Shown piece after piece: positions 37,268 through 47,224 of a stretch of DNA of 64,000 nt. A program made the translations under genes and the position numbers. The notes beneath the pieces are model-generated. The model was not told the DNA's origin, did not search any database, and saw only the letters and a list, made by a program, of their open reading frames with translations. The stretch's first letter is position 1. Each line of letters begins with the position of its first letter. Location of the stretch: the NCBI GenBank assembly GCA_964419055.1, contig CAYQNU010000019.1:14807-78806 (forward strand), read 5' to 3'. The DNA comes from CAYQNU01 sp964419055 (GTDB lineage: Bacteria; Bacteroidota; Bacteroidia; Flavobacteriales_D; Parvicellaceae).

Positions 37268-40200
37268 TTATTCCTGATTACCTTCAAACAATTTTTTATC
37301 TTTTTCATTGATATTATTAAAATCAATGTTCTCTTCTGTTTTCGTTTTTGGTGCATTTTGAGCTGCTTCTAATTCAGCTACTTCTTTAAGCACTTGTTGC
37401 GCTTCAGCTATGATTTCAGTTTTGTCTTTTCCATTGTAATTATTGACTACACTGTTTAAGGTATGTTTAGCATTAAAGAAGTCAGCTTTTTCCTTGTAAG
37501 TTTTACCCAAAAGAATCAACCCTTTTGCTATCCAATAGTCAAAAGATGGTTTTTGTTTCACCAATTCCATAATGGATTTTTCACAATTGGTGTAATCCTT
37601 TTTAATGAACAATATTTCACTCAAATGGAACTTAGCCTCTGCACCGGCAATGGTTTTTGTCAATTTATGGCATTTTTCAAGTTCGGCTGTTGCCAATGTA
37701 TATTCGCCATTCACTTTATAAGAAACACCTAGATACAATAATGCATCTACTTTAGTGGCTTCGTCCAAATTGGATAAGTTTAATACGCGTTGGGCATATT
37801 TAATGACATCGTTGTAATTTTTTAGTTTGTAATGACTAATCATTTGAGCAATTACAGCAGTACGAATATTGGATTCTTTACTTGCAATGCTCTCTAATTT
37901 ATTGTAATGTGAAATGGCTAAACTATAATCGCCTTTTTCATAAGCCAAATAACTACCAAATTGAAGTGCTTCCTCATAAAATTGATTATTTGGTTTGGAA
38001 ATCACAAAATTATAGTGGGTCAACGCTTTTTCTTTATCTGTTTCATAGTAACATTGAGCCAAATAAAAGTTAACTGAAATTTCATTAGCACCGTTTGTTA
38101 TCTCTTTTAAATACGTTTCGCCATTCTTTCTTACGTTACTGCAATTGGCTTCATCATAAGCTTTTTTAACGGTTTCGAACAACGTAATTTCTCTTTCGTT
38201 TTTATCCACTTGAATGCCTCTCGATTCTAACCAAGTAAAATAGCCTTGCACATTTCCTTCTCCTTCATAAACCAATTTCATCATGGTGATTACTTTTTGT
38301 CCTTCTTCCTTATCATTAGGATAATCGTCTAATACTTTTAAAATATTTTTTCGAGTATTTGTATAATCTTTATTTCTTAAATAAATTCCTGCCATACTAC
38401 TGTAGGCAGTTGGCACATTTGCATTTTGAGGATATTTTTGAATAAACTCTTTGTAAGTTGTAATGGCTTTATCATTTTCACCAAGGTTGGCATATGTAGT
38501 GGCAAGTTCCCACAAGCTCATTACTTTATAATCAGAATTTGGGTACCTACTGGCCAAATCAGCTAGGGTTTTTGCTTTACCTTCATTATCACCTAACGAT
38601 CCTTGCGAACGTGATTTTTGATAATAGGCATAGGACAAATCTCCCTTGCCTTCTCTGATGGCGATATCATAATATTCAATGGCTTCCTTATCTTTTCGCA
38701 TCAAATAATAACAATCGGCAATACGAAGGTAAGTGTCCAATAATTTATCAGTAGAAATACGATCTTTTAAGACTATGAAATTACGAAATGCTGTGGCACT
38801 TTTATTCAAAAGTTCTAAATTTTGCTGCATTACGGCATCTTTGTAATTATTAATTACGTCAAATGGACTTGATTTCATAAAATAGGCGTATCCAATTCCA
38901 TAATCGGCATCGTAATAGGAAGGTGAAAGTGCTGCTCCCGGTTCTAATTTAAATTCCACATAGTTGGCCACTGAATTATCATAATCCTTTAATTGATAAT
39001 AACATTCAGCCATCCAAAAATAGCTTTCGGCATTCAATACTTTATCGATGGAATAGGTATGAACGTTTCTAAAATTACCAATTGCTTCAGTATATTTAGC
39101 ATTGTGAAATAGTTCCACGCCTCTGTTAAATGATATGGCTTGATAGGCCATTTTCATTCGGTTGTCTTTGTTTTTAATTTTTGCCAATGATGCCAATGCA
39201 GCATCGTAATTTTTAGTGGTCATATACACTTTCAACAAAAACTCATAAGCCTCGTCTTGTTTGCTATCATTTGGATAGGTATTAATAAACGTTTCAAAAG
39301 CTGTAATGGCCTCATTAAAAGGATTATCAGATAACTCATAAGCCAATTTAGCATAATTGTACAAGGATATTTTTCGAATTTCATCATCAAAACCTTGCAA
39401 GTCACTGGCAGCCTTAAACGCATTTTTAGCTTTTTCTTTATCCTTAATTTTTAGATAAGCATCCCCTAATTGATAATAGGCTATTTGAGATAAACTGTCT
39501 TTTTTGTTTACTACTTTACCAAACATTTCTGCAGCATCATTATAATTTCCCGATTGATAATACGCATAACCTAATTGGTAATTGTCTTCACGTGATGAAG
39601 AAGATAATTTACGGTATTGCATTAAGTAAGGAATGGCTTCTTTATATTGTTTTTTGAAATAATACGCATCACCAATCAATTTGGAAAATTCTCCTTTTCG
39701 TTTGTCCGAAACCTTGTCCATAAACTTGGGTGCATAGGCAATAAGTAGATCATATTTTTCTTGTTTGTAGTATATTTGGGCTATGTAATAGGGTACTACA
39801 CTTTCAAACATGGGTTCGTTAGTGATCTTCTCAAAACTTTGCAAAGCCGTTTGAAAATTATTTTCGGTGTAAGCAATATGCCCGTAATAATAGTGAGCAG
39901 GCACGGTGTATTCATTATCGGATTGGATTACTTGATGGAAATGTACTTTTGCTTCACTCAATTTTTCACTATCAAATAAACTGTACCCGTATTTAAATCG
40001 ATATTCTATTCGCTCAGTAGCCTCCAAATCAAATTCATCTACCTTTTGAAAATAATCAATTACTTTTTTAAAACGTTTATTTCTATAGTAATACCTACCT
40101 AATTGAAAATAAACCTTTTTTGCTTTTGGATGGTCGGGATGATTAAAAACAAACTCATTGAGTAGATGCTCAGCATCACCGTGAAACAATTCCAAAGCAC

Positions 40201-40462
40201 AAACGGCATAATAGTATTCGGCATTGGTGCGTACCTCATCTTGTTTATTAGAAATGGACGCAATGGTTATCTTAAATTTCTCTTGTGCTGCGCTGTATTT
40301 TTCTTTATCATACAACTCCAAAGCATCATTATAGGCGCGATATTCTTCGTTGTAAATCAAGGTTTTTTGACCCCAAGTTGGAGAAATCAATGATAACAAA
40401 AAAAACGGAAAAACAGCCCAATATAGGTTATTCATTTTACTACTCATAATCGAAATCTTCAT
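37268..40462 (-). CDS. large secreted tetratricopeptide-repeat protein
   Basis: A 1064-residue protein made almost wholly of TPR units (examples: YFQLGRYYYRNKRFKKVIDY, YQLGYAYYQSGNYNDAAEMF, YYQLGDAYLKIKDKEKAKNA). A hydrophobic N-terminus (LYWAVFPFFLLSLISPTWG) is a likely signal peptide. Three in-frame Met (1, 6 and 10) are possible starts; 40462 is the longest. The acidic tail is KTKTEENIDFNNINEKDKKL. TPR arrays act as scaffolds; with the following barrel gene it may form a periplasmic-outer-membrane assembly. Confidence 0.85.
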   Translation of the reverse strand: MKISIMSSKMNNLYWAVFPFFLLSLISPTWGQKTLIYNEEYRAYNDALELYDKEKYSAAQEKFKITIASISNKQDEVRTNAEYYYAVCALELFHGDAEHLLNEFVFNHPDHPKAKKVYFQLGRYYYRNKRFKKVIDYFQKVDEFDLEATERIEYRFKYGYSLFDSEKLSEAKVHFHQVIQSDNEYTVPAHYYYGHIAYTENNFQTALQSFEKITNEPMFESVVPYYIAQIYYKQEKYDLLIAYAPKFMDKVSDKRKGEFSKLIGDAYYFKKQYKEAIPYLMQYRKLSSSSREDNYQLGYAYYQSGNYNDAAEMFGKVVNKKDSLSQIAYYQLGDAYLKIKDKEKAKNAFKAASDLQGFDDEIRKISLYNYAKLAYELSDNPFNEAITAFETFINTYPNDSKQDEAYEFLLKVYMTTKNYDAALASLAKIKNKDNRMKMAYQAISFNRGVELFHNAKYTEAIGNFRNVHTYSIDKVLNAESYFWMAECYYQLKDYDNSVANYVEFKLEPGAALSPSYYDADYGIGYAYFMKSSPFDVINNYKDAVMQQNLELLNKSATAFRNFIVLKDRISTDKLLDTYLRIADCYYLMRKDKEAIEYYDIAIREGKGDLSYAYYQKSRSQGSLGDNEGKAKTLADLASRYPNSDYKVMSLWELATTYANLGENDKAITTYKEFIQKYPQNANVPTAYSSMAGIYLRNKDYTNTRKNILKVLDDYPNDKEEGQKVITMMKLVYEGEGNVQGYFTWLESRGIQVDKNEREITLFETVKKAYDEANCSNVRKNGETYLKEITNGANEISVNFYLAQCYYETDKEKALTHYNFVISKPNNQFYEEALQFGSYLAYEKGDYSLAISHYNKLESIASKESNIRTAVIAQMISHYKLKNYNDVIKYAQRVLNLSNLDEATKVDALLYLGVSYKVNGEYTLATAELEKCHKLTKTIAGAEAKFHLSEILFIKKDYTNCEKSIMELVKQKPSFDYWIAKGLILLGKTYKEKADFFNAKHTLNSVVNNYNGKDKTEIIAEAQQVLKEVAELEAAQNAPKTKTEENIDFNNINEKDKKLFEGNQE

Positions 40463-40686
40463 TAATTAAAATGACAATACAAAATTTGCCGAGTGTAAAA
40501 TTAAATTCGAATAGGCAATAAGATTTAGGGTTTATGTATTCTTATTAACTACTTTTTGTTAGAATGGTTACTAGAAAAAATTAAATTGTATAACTAAAAA
40601 AGACTTAATTAATCAAAAATCGTTTATAGTAAAAGTAAACTTATTAGAAGAATTCAAAAAAATCCAATTGATTGACGTGTAAAAGC

Positions 40687-41232
40687 TTACGATTCGCTCT
40701 CATTCATTAAAATTAAGGCAAAAACACTGTAATTAATCATATCAAAATAATTAGCATCTATTCCTTCCGAAATCAACGTTTTACCTGAATTGTCTTCAAT
40801 TTGTTTTACACGCAAAATTTTCATTAATATTAAATCTGTCAAAGAGGAAATGCGCATATCTCTCCAAGCTTCACCGTAATCATGGTTTTTGGTTTCCATC
40901 AAACTTTTTGCAGCCGAAGCATAATGAGCATAATACCGCATAGTCTCTTCTACTGGAATGTCCATTCGAGTGTCTGAACCTAATTCTAATTGAATAAGTG
41001 CAATAATACAGTAATTAATGATTCCAATAAATTCAGAACGAATATCCTCTCCTACTTTATTTTCACCTGTTTCTTGGATGGTTCTAATTCGATTTGCTTT
41101 GATAAAGATTTGATCCGTTAATGAACTGGTTCTTAAAATTCTCCAAGCAGTGCCGTAGTCTTTTGTTTTCTTCTCGAAAATATCTTTACAAGAAAAAATA
41201 ACTTCATCATATTGTAAGGCGGTATTTTGCAT
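40687..41232 (-). CDS. DUF1599 domain protein
   Basis: A 181-residue protein built from two similar DUF1599 units: KKTKDYGTAWRILRTSSLTDQ (about 20-40) and ETKNHDYGEAWRDMRISSLTD (about 112-132). DUF1599 is grouped with nucleotide-modification proteins related to MazG-like folds. It is divergent from folP with a shared start region of about 26 bases, an arrangement I recall as widespread in Bacteroidota. Function unknown. Confidence 0.9.
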   Translation of the reverse strand: MQNTALQYDEVIFSCKDIFEKKTKDYGTAWRILRTSSLTDQIFIKANRIRTIQETGENKVGEDIRSEFIGIINYCIIALIQLELGSDTRMDIPVEETMRYYAHYASAAKSLMETKNHDYGEAWRDMRISSLTDLILMKILRVKQIEDNSGKTLISEGIDANYFDMINYSVFALILMNESES

Positions 41233-41241
41233 GTACTTTTG
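41212..41241 (+). promoter_or_regulatory. folP promoter
   Basis: TTG (41212-41214), 19 bases, TACTTTTG (41234-41241), an exact fit. The ATG is 17 bases further on. It overlaps the start of the divergent DUF1599 gene. Confidence 0.65.
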
Positions 41242-41258
41242 TAAGCTTAACTTTAAAG

Positions 41259-42104
41259 ATGTATAATTCTCAATTTCAAATCAATTGCAAAGGTAAATTA
41301 TTATCTTTAGATATTCCTATCGTTATGGGAATTATCAATGCAACTCCTGATTCATTTTATGAACACAGTAGGCAACAAACCGTTGATAAAGCACTCGATT
41401 TAGCCGAGAAGCATTTACTTGCCGGTGCGCGTATCTTAGACATTGGTGGGTATTCGTCAAAACAGGGTGCCGAAAATGTGAGTGTAGAGGAAGAGTTGAA
41501 TCGGGTAATTCCTGTTGTTTCAGAAATTCTAAAACGTTTTCCTGAAACCATCATTTCGGTTGATACCTTTAGAAGTCAAGTGGCACAAAAAGCACTGGAA
41601 GCAGGTACCGCTATTATCAATGATATTTCTGCAGGTGAAATGGATGAACATATGTTTGATTTAGTAGTTGCGACAAAAGTTCCTTATATTATGATGCATA
41701 TGCAAGGTACTCCTCAAACCATGCAAATCAACCCAACTTATAAAGACGTTGTGCAAGAAGTGACGTATTATTTTTCAAAAAAAGTAGCTTATTTACAATC
41801 CAAAGGTGTTGCAGATATTATGTTGGATCTTGGATTTGGATTTGGAAAAACTATTGAACACAATTATACCTTACTGAATGAATTAGAACATTTTCATTTG
41901 TTTAATTTGCCCATTTTGGTGGGCGTTTCGCGGAAATCTATGTTGTATAAACCTCTAGAAATATCAGCTAATGAAGCCCTGAATGCCACCACTGTGGCGC
42001 ATACGATAGCTTTACTAAAAGGTGCGAAAATTTTACGAACGCACGATGTAAAAGAAGCTTTAGAAGCCATTAAAATAACACAATTACTTCACCCTAAACT
42101 ATGA
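41259..42104 (+). CDS. folP: dihydropteroate synthase
   Basis: A 281-residue TIM-barrel enzyme of folate synthesis that joins DHPP and p-aminobenzoate. The family blocks are VMGIINATPDSFYEHSRQ, AGARILDIGGYSSKQGAENV, VSVDTFRSQVAQKAL, INDISAG, LDLGFGFGKTIEHNY and VGVSRKSML. The flexible loop 2, commonly GGxSTRPGA, reads GGYSSKQGAE. The SMR gene overlaps its stop by 4 bases (ATGA). It has a good promoter. Confidence 0.96.
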   Translation: MYNSQFQINCKGKLLSLDIPIVMGIINATPDSFYEHSRQQTVDKALDLAEKHLLAGARILDIGGYSSKQGAENVSVEEELNRVIPVVSEILKRFPETIISVDTFRSQVAQKALEAGTAIINDISAGEMDEHMFDLVVATKVPYIMMHMQGTPQTMQINPTYKDVVQEVTYYFSKKVAYLQSKGVADIMLDLGFGFGKTIEHNYTLLNELEHFHLFNLPILVGVSRKSMLYKPLEISANEALNATTVAHTIALLKGAKILRTHDVKEALEAIKITQLLHPKL

Positions 42105-42424
42105 GTTGGATTTTACTAATTTTAGGGGGAGTTTTTGAAACTTCTTTTGCATTTTGTCTGGGCAAATTCAACACGACCAATGGTTCAGAAGCGAAATATT
42201 GGTTAATGGGGTTTTTTGCTTGTTTGTTTTTGAGCATGTTTTTATTGTATAAGGCCACCCAAGAGATTCCGTTAGGTACAGCCTATGCTGTTTGGACAGG
42301 AATTGGAGCGGTGGGGACGGTTACTTTAGGTATCCTCTTTTTTAACGAAAGTATGGATTTTTGGCGCTTATTCTTCTTATTTTTATTGATCGTTTCAATA
42401 ATCGGGTTAAAGTTTGTTTCTTAA
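42101..42424 (+). CDS. SMR family transporter, Gdx/SugE type
   Basis: A 107-residue protein with four membrane helices. The catalytic Glu is Glu13 in GGVFETSF. The GTAYAVWTGIGAVGTVTLG block resembles the Gdx (guanidinium exporter) branch more than EmrE. It overlaps folP by 4 bases, so it is co-transcribed and probably translationally coupled. Substrate assignment is family-level. It converges with the phosphatase gene whose stop is 42421. Confidence 0.85.
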   Translation: MSWILLILGGVFETSFAFCLGKFNTTNGSEAKYWLMGFFACLFLSMFLLYKATQEIPLGTAYAVWTGIGAVGTVTLGILFFNESMDFWRLFFLFLLIVSIIGLKFVS

Positions 42425-42729
42425 ACTCTAACGCCTATAATACAAACATCATCAATTTGCTCATTACTTCCCTTCCAGTTTTTGAACTCTTGATCTAAAA
42501 GCTCTTCTTGCTCCTTCATTGGTAAATGAGATATAGATAAAAATAACTCTTTTAAGTTTTTAATCATATACTTTTTACCTTTTTCACCACCAAATTGATC
42601 GGGAAAACCATCGGTTAGGGTGTAAATTACATCTCCTTTTTGTAACGAAACGGTTTGTAAGGTAAACGGCTCTTGGTCTTTGTCATGCTTACCTACGGGC
42701 ATTTTGTCGGGTCGGAATTCTAGAAGTTC

Positions 42730-42772
42730 AACCCCACCTTTATCCTCCCCAATGGGGAGGATAGGTGGGGTT
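42730..42772. repeat. GC-rich palindromic insertion 2 inside the phosphatase gene
   Basis: AACCCCACC then TATCCTCCCC, loop AAT, GGGGAGGATA then GGTGGGGTT: 19 paired bases with only a 2-base bulge. It encodes RQTPPILPIGEDKGGV-like residues where the neighbouring paralogue reads KNNLGGD. GC content is far above the surroundings. Confidence 0.82.
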
Positions 42773-43122
42773 TGACGAACAATAAAAACAGGATTATTAG
42801 CAGAAGCAAAGCAGAGTTCGGTTTTGTAGTGGTTTAAAACTAATAAACTACAATCCATACCGTCTTTTCCTCCTTCAGGGCTGCCGTCTTTTTTGAGACG
42901 TTCGATAATGAGTTCTCGAGTTTTGTTGAGAATGAGGTGTGGCTCGCTTGCTGTTTCAATGGCTTTTTCCAAACTCGAAATATTCAAAATACTCATAATG
43001 GCACCTGGCACACCGTGACCGGTGATGTCGGCACAACAAAAGGCAAAATTGCCATTTTTGAGTATTGAGGACCAGTAGAAATCTCCACTTACTACATCTT
43101 TGGGTTTAAAGAATACGAAATA

Positions 43123-43164
43123 CCCTCCTCCGCCTTCGGCACCTCCCCCAAAAGGAGAGGAAAG
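43123..43164. repeat. GC-rich palindromic insertion 1 inside the phosphatase gene
   Basis: Minus strand reads CCTCTCC-ttttg-GGGGAGG and GCCGAAGGC, encoding LSSPFGGGAEGGGGY where the neighbouring paralogue reads NLKNGF. Its CTCCGCCTTCGGC core resembles short palindromic repeats I recall in Bacteroidota genomes (unverified). Confidence 0.72.
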
Positions 43165-43971
43165 GTTTGAGTCAAGCATCTCTCGTGATGCTAAGAAGCT
43201 GCGCTGAATACGTTCTGCATAATTGATGGAGTCAGTGATTTCTTTGTGTTTTTCTTCAATGAGGTGCTTTTGAATAGACGTTTCCTTTTCTTTTTCTTCA
43301 ATGATTCCTTTTTGTTTTTGAGTTACTTTAAATCGATTGTACATAAAAAACCCAAATAAAGCGACTAATCCAATTCCTATAAACAAAAATACATTTTGCT
43401 TTTTTTGAGCACGTAATTCGGATTGTTGTTGTGCACCTTTAGCTTTTTCGGCTTCCAAATTTGCCTTGTGAACTTTTTCAGCTTCTACATTTGAGATGCT
43501 ATCTGCCAATTTTTGTTTTTCATATTGATGATTCAATTCCATTTCCATTGTTTGCTTTGTGTTTTCCTCAGAAAAAAGAGAGTCACGGATAGCAATATAT
43601 TTTTTGAAATGAATCAAAGATAATGAAGGTTGATTGGTTACTTCATATAAAAATGATAATTGTTCATGTTGCGTTTTCACATCATTTAACGCTCCTATTT
43701 CTTCTAAAAATTGTAACGATTTTTTTAAATTTATTTCTGCTTTTTTGTATTCTTTCATTTTGAGATATGTACTCCCAATAGCTCCTAAAGATATCCCTAA
43801 ACCTCTTTTATCGCCTAATTCTTCTGAAATTTTGTAGTAAATTAATGAATATTTTAATGCATTATTGTATTCCGAAAGCGAATTATAAACAACCCCTAAA
43901 TTTCCAGATATTATAGCGATACCGTGTTTATCACCAATTTCCTCTTTTATTATTAAACTTTCTAAATAATA

Positions 43972-43977
43972 TTTTTT
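43972..43977 (-). other. frameshift point (homopolymer)
   Basis: Six T on the plus strand (A6 in the gene). Reading the first frame up to it and removing one A joins to the downstream frame as EKCEKYYLES, restoring a normal TPR. A +1 frame change at a run of A is the usual site of indels or of read error. Confidence 0.8.
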
Positions 43978-44514
43978 CGCATTTTTCAAAATCGGATTGA
44001 TTAAAATATACGTTACCAATATTACCTAAAGTTTTACTTACACTTAAATAATTTTTTGATTTTTCAGAAATTTCAAGTGATTTGAAATAATATTCTAATG
44101 CTTTAGGGTAATCTGATTGGATATCATATACGATCCCTATATTAGCTAATGTACCACTAATACTATTTAATTCTCCGACCTCCTCTTTAATTTTTAAACT
44201 TTTGAAGTAATATTTTAATGCTGCAGGATAATCACCTCTAATGTTAAAGCTTATTCCTTGTGTATTCAATGCGTCAGCCATAAATGACTTTAACCCTTTT
44301 TTTTGAGCAAAATCTAACTGCATTTGAGCAAAATAAAATGCACTGTCTGGATAGGCATAAAGGTAACCTTTTTTTGCGTAATCGTTTATTGCTTTTAATC
44401 TTGATGTATCTGGTTTTGATTTATCCTGCCAAACACTCCAAAGACTGTCCAAGTTTTGACCTACTCCATTTGTTTGTGTCAGCCAAGAAAGTAAAATTAA
44501 AAATAGTGTTTTTT

Positions 44515-46698
44515 TCATATGCTAACTCCTATTATACATACATCATCGATTTGCTCATGCCCTCCCTTCCATTCTTCAAAATGCTGTTCAAGTACATTTT
44601 TTTGTTCATCCATAGTTTTATTTTGTATTGAAAGCAACAATTCTTTAAAGGGTTTGTACATAAACTTTTTGCCTTTTGGTCCACCAAATTGGTCAGCATA
44701 GCCATCGGTAAAAATATAAATGGTATCGCCTTCGGCAAGTTCAATACTATGTGTAGTAAATGGCTTGGGGTCAGCATAGTTTCCAACGGGTTGTTTATCG
44801 CCTTTAATTTCAATCAATTCTGAATCGCCACCCAAATTATTTTTAACAATCCACAGGGGGTTATTTGCTCCAGACCATTCCAATAGGTTGCCCGTCAATT
44901 TACACAACGAAATATCCATTCCATCTTTGACTTGTTCTCCACTTTTTGCAAACCGGTCAATGACCAATTCGCGTGTTCTGTCTAACAATTTACCCGTTTC
45001 AGTGATTCCCTCTTCGAGCAAAGCTTTGGATAAGGCATTACTACAAATCACACTTACCATAGCACCCGGCACACCGTGGCCTGTGCAATCTGCCGCTGCG
45101 AAATATACGGTATTTTCAGTTTTGGATTGGAGATTATGCGAAGTCGAAACCTCGAGCCAATAAAAATCACCACTCACCACATCCTTGGGTTTGAAAAAAA
45201 TAAATCCATTTTTGAGATTTTCTACCAAAGCATTTCGAGAAGGTAAAATAGCCTCTTGAATGCGCTTGGCGTAATTTATTGAATCCACAATTTCTTTTTG
45301 CTTTTCTTCAATAATTTCTTTTTGATGATGTATTTCACTATTGGTTTTCTCCAACAATTGATTCGTTTTTATTTTTTGCCGATTACTCTTATACAAGGAT
45401 ATCCCTAGTATTACCGACAAAATAATAACAACCACAGCTGCAATCAAAAAAACGGTAATGAATTGAGTTCTACGTTTTGCTTTCTCCGTTTCGGCTTGTT
45501 GCAATTGGTTGTCGGCTTGTTGCAATTTTACTGAAGTGTTTAATAATTCTATATCCTTATCTTTTTGATCTACTTCATATATTGTTCTTAACTCTGAAAG
45601 TGACTCACTGTTTTTTAACTTGGATAGAGAATCATGATGTACAATAAAAACCTCCAATGATTCAAATGCTTGTTTATAATTGCCCATCTGAAAATAAGAG
45701 GATGCTAATGTTCTATATCCTTCTGAAAGATAAATTAAAGACCCACTTTTTTTTGAATAATAAATCCCTTCATTTAAGTGCTTAATAGCTTCGGTATAAT
45801 CCTTTACTTTAAAATAATACTTTCCAATTTTGTTATAGGTACTTCCCATAGTTTCAGGGTTCATACCTTCTAATGCTGACTTGAGTGAAATGGCTTTTTT
45901 ATAATTTTCAAAAGCTTTTTTATCCTGACCTAACTTTTCATATAGTGTTCCAATATCGGTGTAGGTATATGAAGCACCGTAATCATCACCTAATTTCAAT
46001 TTTATTGCCAACGATTTTTCAAAATAAAACATTGCCGAATCGTCTAGGTTTAGATGCATCATACTAATGGCCATATTGTTCATAGACCAAGAGGCGTACT
46101 TCTCTTCAATATTTATTAAATTTTGATAACTTTTTCGATAATATTTTATGGCCTCTTCAAAGGATTCAGAAGTGCTAAAAATGTTTGCAATTCCCATTTG
46201 AGATAATCCCAAACCCCTTAATTCCCCAATTGATTCATATATTTTTTCAGCTTTTAAATAATTCTGAAGGGCCAATTCAAATTTTGCTGTGAGATCATAT
46301 ATATTGCCTAAACTAACATAAACACCCGCTATTTCTTTTTGAAATTTGGATGACCCAAATTTTTCAAGCACATTTTTGAGAATGATTTCACCTTGAGTAT
46401 AATCACCTTGTTCTGTTAAATAACGCCCAAGACTTTCTTTAGAAACGATAATTCCTTTTTCATAATTGAGTTCTGTGGAAATTTTAATGGCTTGTTCAGC
46501 ATATCGTTTCGATTTTACTGTATCTTCTCTTAAATAGTAGGATGATAACTTATTCAAAGCATCCACATCAGATGCAGTGAAATCTTTTTTTACAATACTT
46601 TTCTCTAAACTATCGATTGTTTGAATACTCGTTTGAGCATTCAAAAAAGATGATGAAAAAATGAATCCCCAAAATACTATTTGAACCAATTTAATCAA
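44515..46698 (-). CDS. TPR-TM-SpoIIE/PP2C phosphatase
   Basis: A 727-residue protein. A signal peptide (about 1-21) is followed by some seven TPR units (60-370), a membrane helix (413-436), a coiled coil (440-490), and a PP2C domain (about 490-727) with FKPKDVVSGDFYW, AAADCTGHGVPGAMVS and FTDGYADQFGGPKGKKF, which carry the metal-binding Asp residues. The TPRs should lie outside the cytoplasm and sense a partner, the phosphatase inside. It is the first gene of the pair: its stop overlaps the start of the frameshifted paralogue (ATGA). Targets are presumably STAS proteins; none is nearby. Confidence 0.92.
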   Translation of the reverse strand: MIKLVQIVFWGFIFSSSFLNAQTSIQTIDSLEKSIVKKDFTASDVDALNKLSSYYLREDTVKSKRYAEQAIKISTELNYEKGIIVSKESLGRYLTEQGDYTQGEIILKNVLEKFGSSKFQKEIAGVYVSLGNIYDLTAKFELALQNYLKAEKIYESIGELRGLGLSQMGIANIFSTSESFEEAIKYYRKSYQNLINIEEKYASWSMNNMAISMMHLNLDDSAMFYFEKSLAIKLKLGDDYGASYTYTDIGTLYEKLGQDKKAFENYKKAISLKSALEGMNPETMGSTYNKIGKYYFKVKDYTEAIKHLNEGIYYSKKSGSLIYLSEGYRTLASSYFQMGNYKQAFESLEVFIVHHDSLSKLKNSESLSELRTIYEVDQKDKDIELLNTSVKLQQADNQLQQAETEKAKRRTQFITVFLIAAVVVIILSVILGISLYKSNRQKIKTNQLLEKTNSEIHHQKEIIEEKQKEIVDSINYAKRIQEAILPSRNALVENLKNGFIFFKPKDVVSGDFYWLEVSTSHNLQSKTENTVYFAAADCTGHGVPGAMVSVICSNALSKALLEEGITETGKLLDRTRELVIDRFAKSGEQVKDGMDISLCKLTGNLLEWSGANNPLWIVKNNLGGDSELIEIKGDKQPVGNYADPKPFTTHSIELAEGDTIYIFTDGYADQFGGPKGKKFMYKPFKELLLSIQNKTMDEQKNVLEQHFEEWKGGHEQIDDVCIIGVSI

Positions 46699-46754
46699 TA
46701 GAAATTCTTTATAAAGGTGAAATATTTAGCAACACAAAATGACCATAATACTCG

Positions 46755-47174
46755 CTACCCCTCAATCCTTTGATTTTTGTATTTAACCAAATTGAAAACG
46801 ATTAGAACAATAATAAATATAATCCAAACCCAATATCCATATAACAAAATACCTTTTTCATAATATTTGTATACCCAAAAAAGGGCAGAACTCAAACTAA
46901 ATGCAGAAATAAAAAATGTTGGAATCAATTTAATGCGAACTCGGTAGCTCCAAATAACCAACGTTAACACAAAAAAATTAGTTAAAACGGTAACCATCAC
47001 TTGGAGATATTCAAAATAATCTTGCACCAAAAACAGCCTACTAATATTTAATAAAAAGGCTTCGGCTCCACTTAATTGTTTTTCAAATAAAAACTGAATC
47101 ACAGGTAAAAATAGGCACATCACAAAAAGTGCGGTCAATAGAATTGAATATATGATATTCTGTTTGCGGTTCAT
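46755..47174 (-). CDS. small membrane protein
   Basis: A 139-residue hydrophobic protein with four likely membrane helices (IIYSILLTALFVMCLFLPVI, LQVMVTVLTNFFVLTLVIWS, LIPTFFISAFSLSSALFWVY, ILLYGYWVWIIFIIVLIVFN). The C-terminal tail is basic (KYKNQRIEG). Family not recognised. It is on the same strand as the phosphatases, starting 57 bases upstream of the first one, so it may be co-transcribed with them. Confidence 0.65.
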   Translation of the reverse strand: MNRKQNIIYSILLTALFVMCLFLPVIQFLFEKQLSGAEAFLLNISRLFLVQDYFEYLQVMVTVLTNFFVLTLVIWSYRVRIKLIPTFFISAFSLSSALFWVYKYYEKGILLYGYWVWIIFIIVLIVFNLVKYKNQRIEG

Positions 47175-47224
47175 TTTTAATAAATCTTCGAATCAAAAAT
47201 AGTTTATTTTTCTTACAAATTGCA

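Larger units (their letters stand above)
42421..44518 (-). pseudogene. TPR-TM-SpoIIE/PP2C phosphatase gene, frameshifted
   Basis: One gene split by a frameshift. The first frame (44518 to about 43980) has a signal peptide (MKKTLFLILLSWLTQTNGVG) and TPR units (YPAALKYYFKSLKIKEEVG). Across the A6 run (+ strand T6, 43972-43977) reading passes to a second frame that continues the TPRs (KYYLESLIIKEEIGDKHG), a membrane helix (NVFLFIGIGLVALFGFFMY), a coiled coil and a PP2C domain (FKPKDVVSGDFYW, ADITGHGVPGA, TDGFPDQFGGE). Removing one A joins the frames as EKYYLES. The PP2C part has two GC-rich palindromic insertions absent from the neighbour at 44515. It overlaps that gene by 4 bases. Read error or real mutation cannot be told here. 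Confidence 0.8.

Noticed and set aside
42421..44518. programmed frameshifting at the A6 run
   Set aside because: Joining the frames needs a +1 change, while the usual A-run slippage signal gives -1, and no stimulatory structure was noticed. A real indel or read error is simpler.
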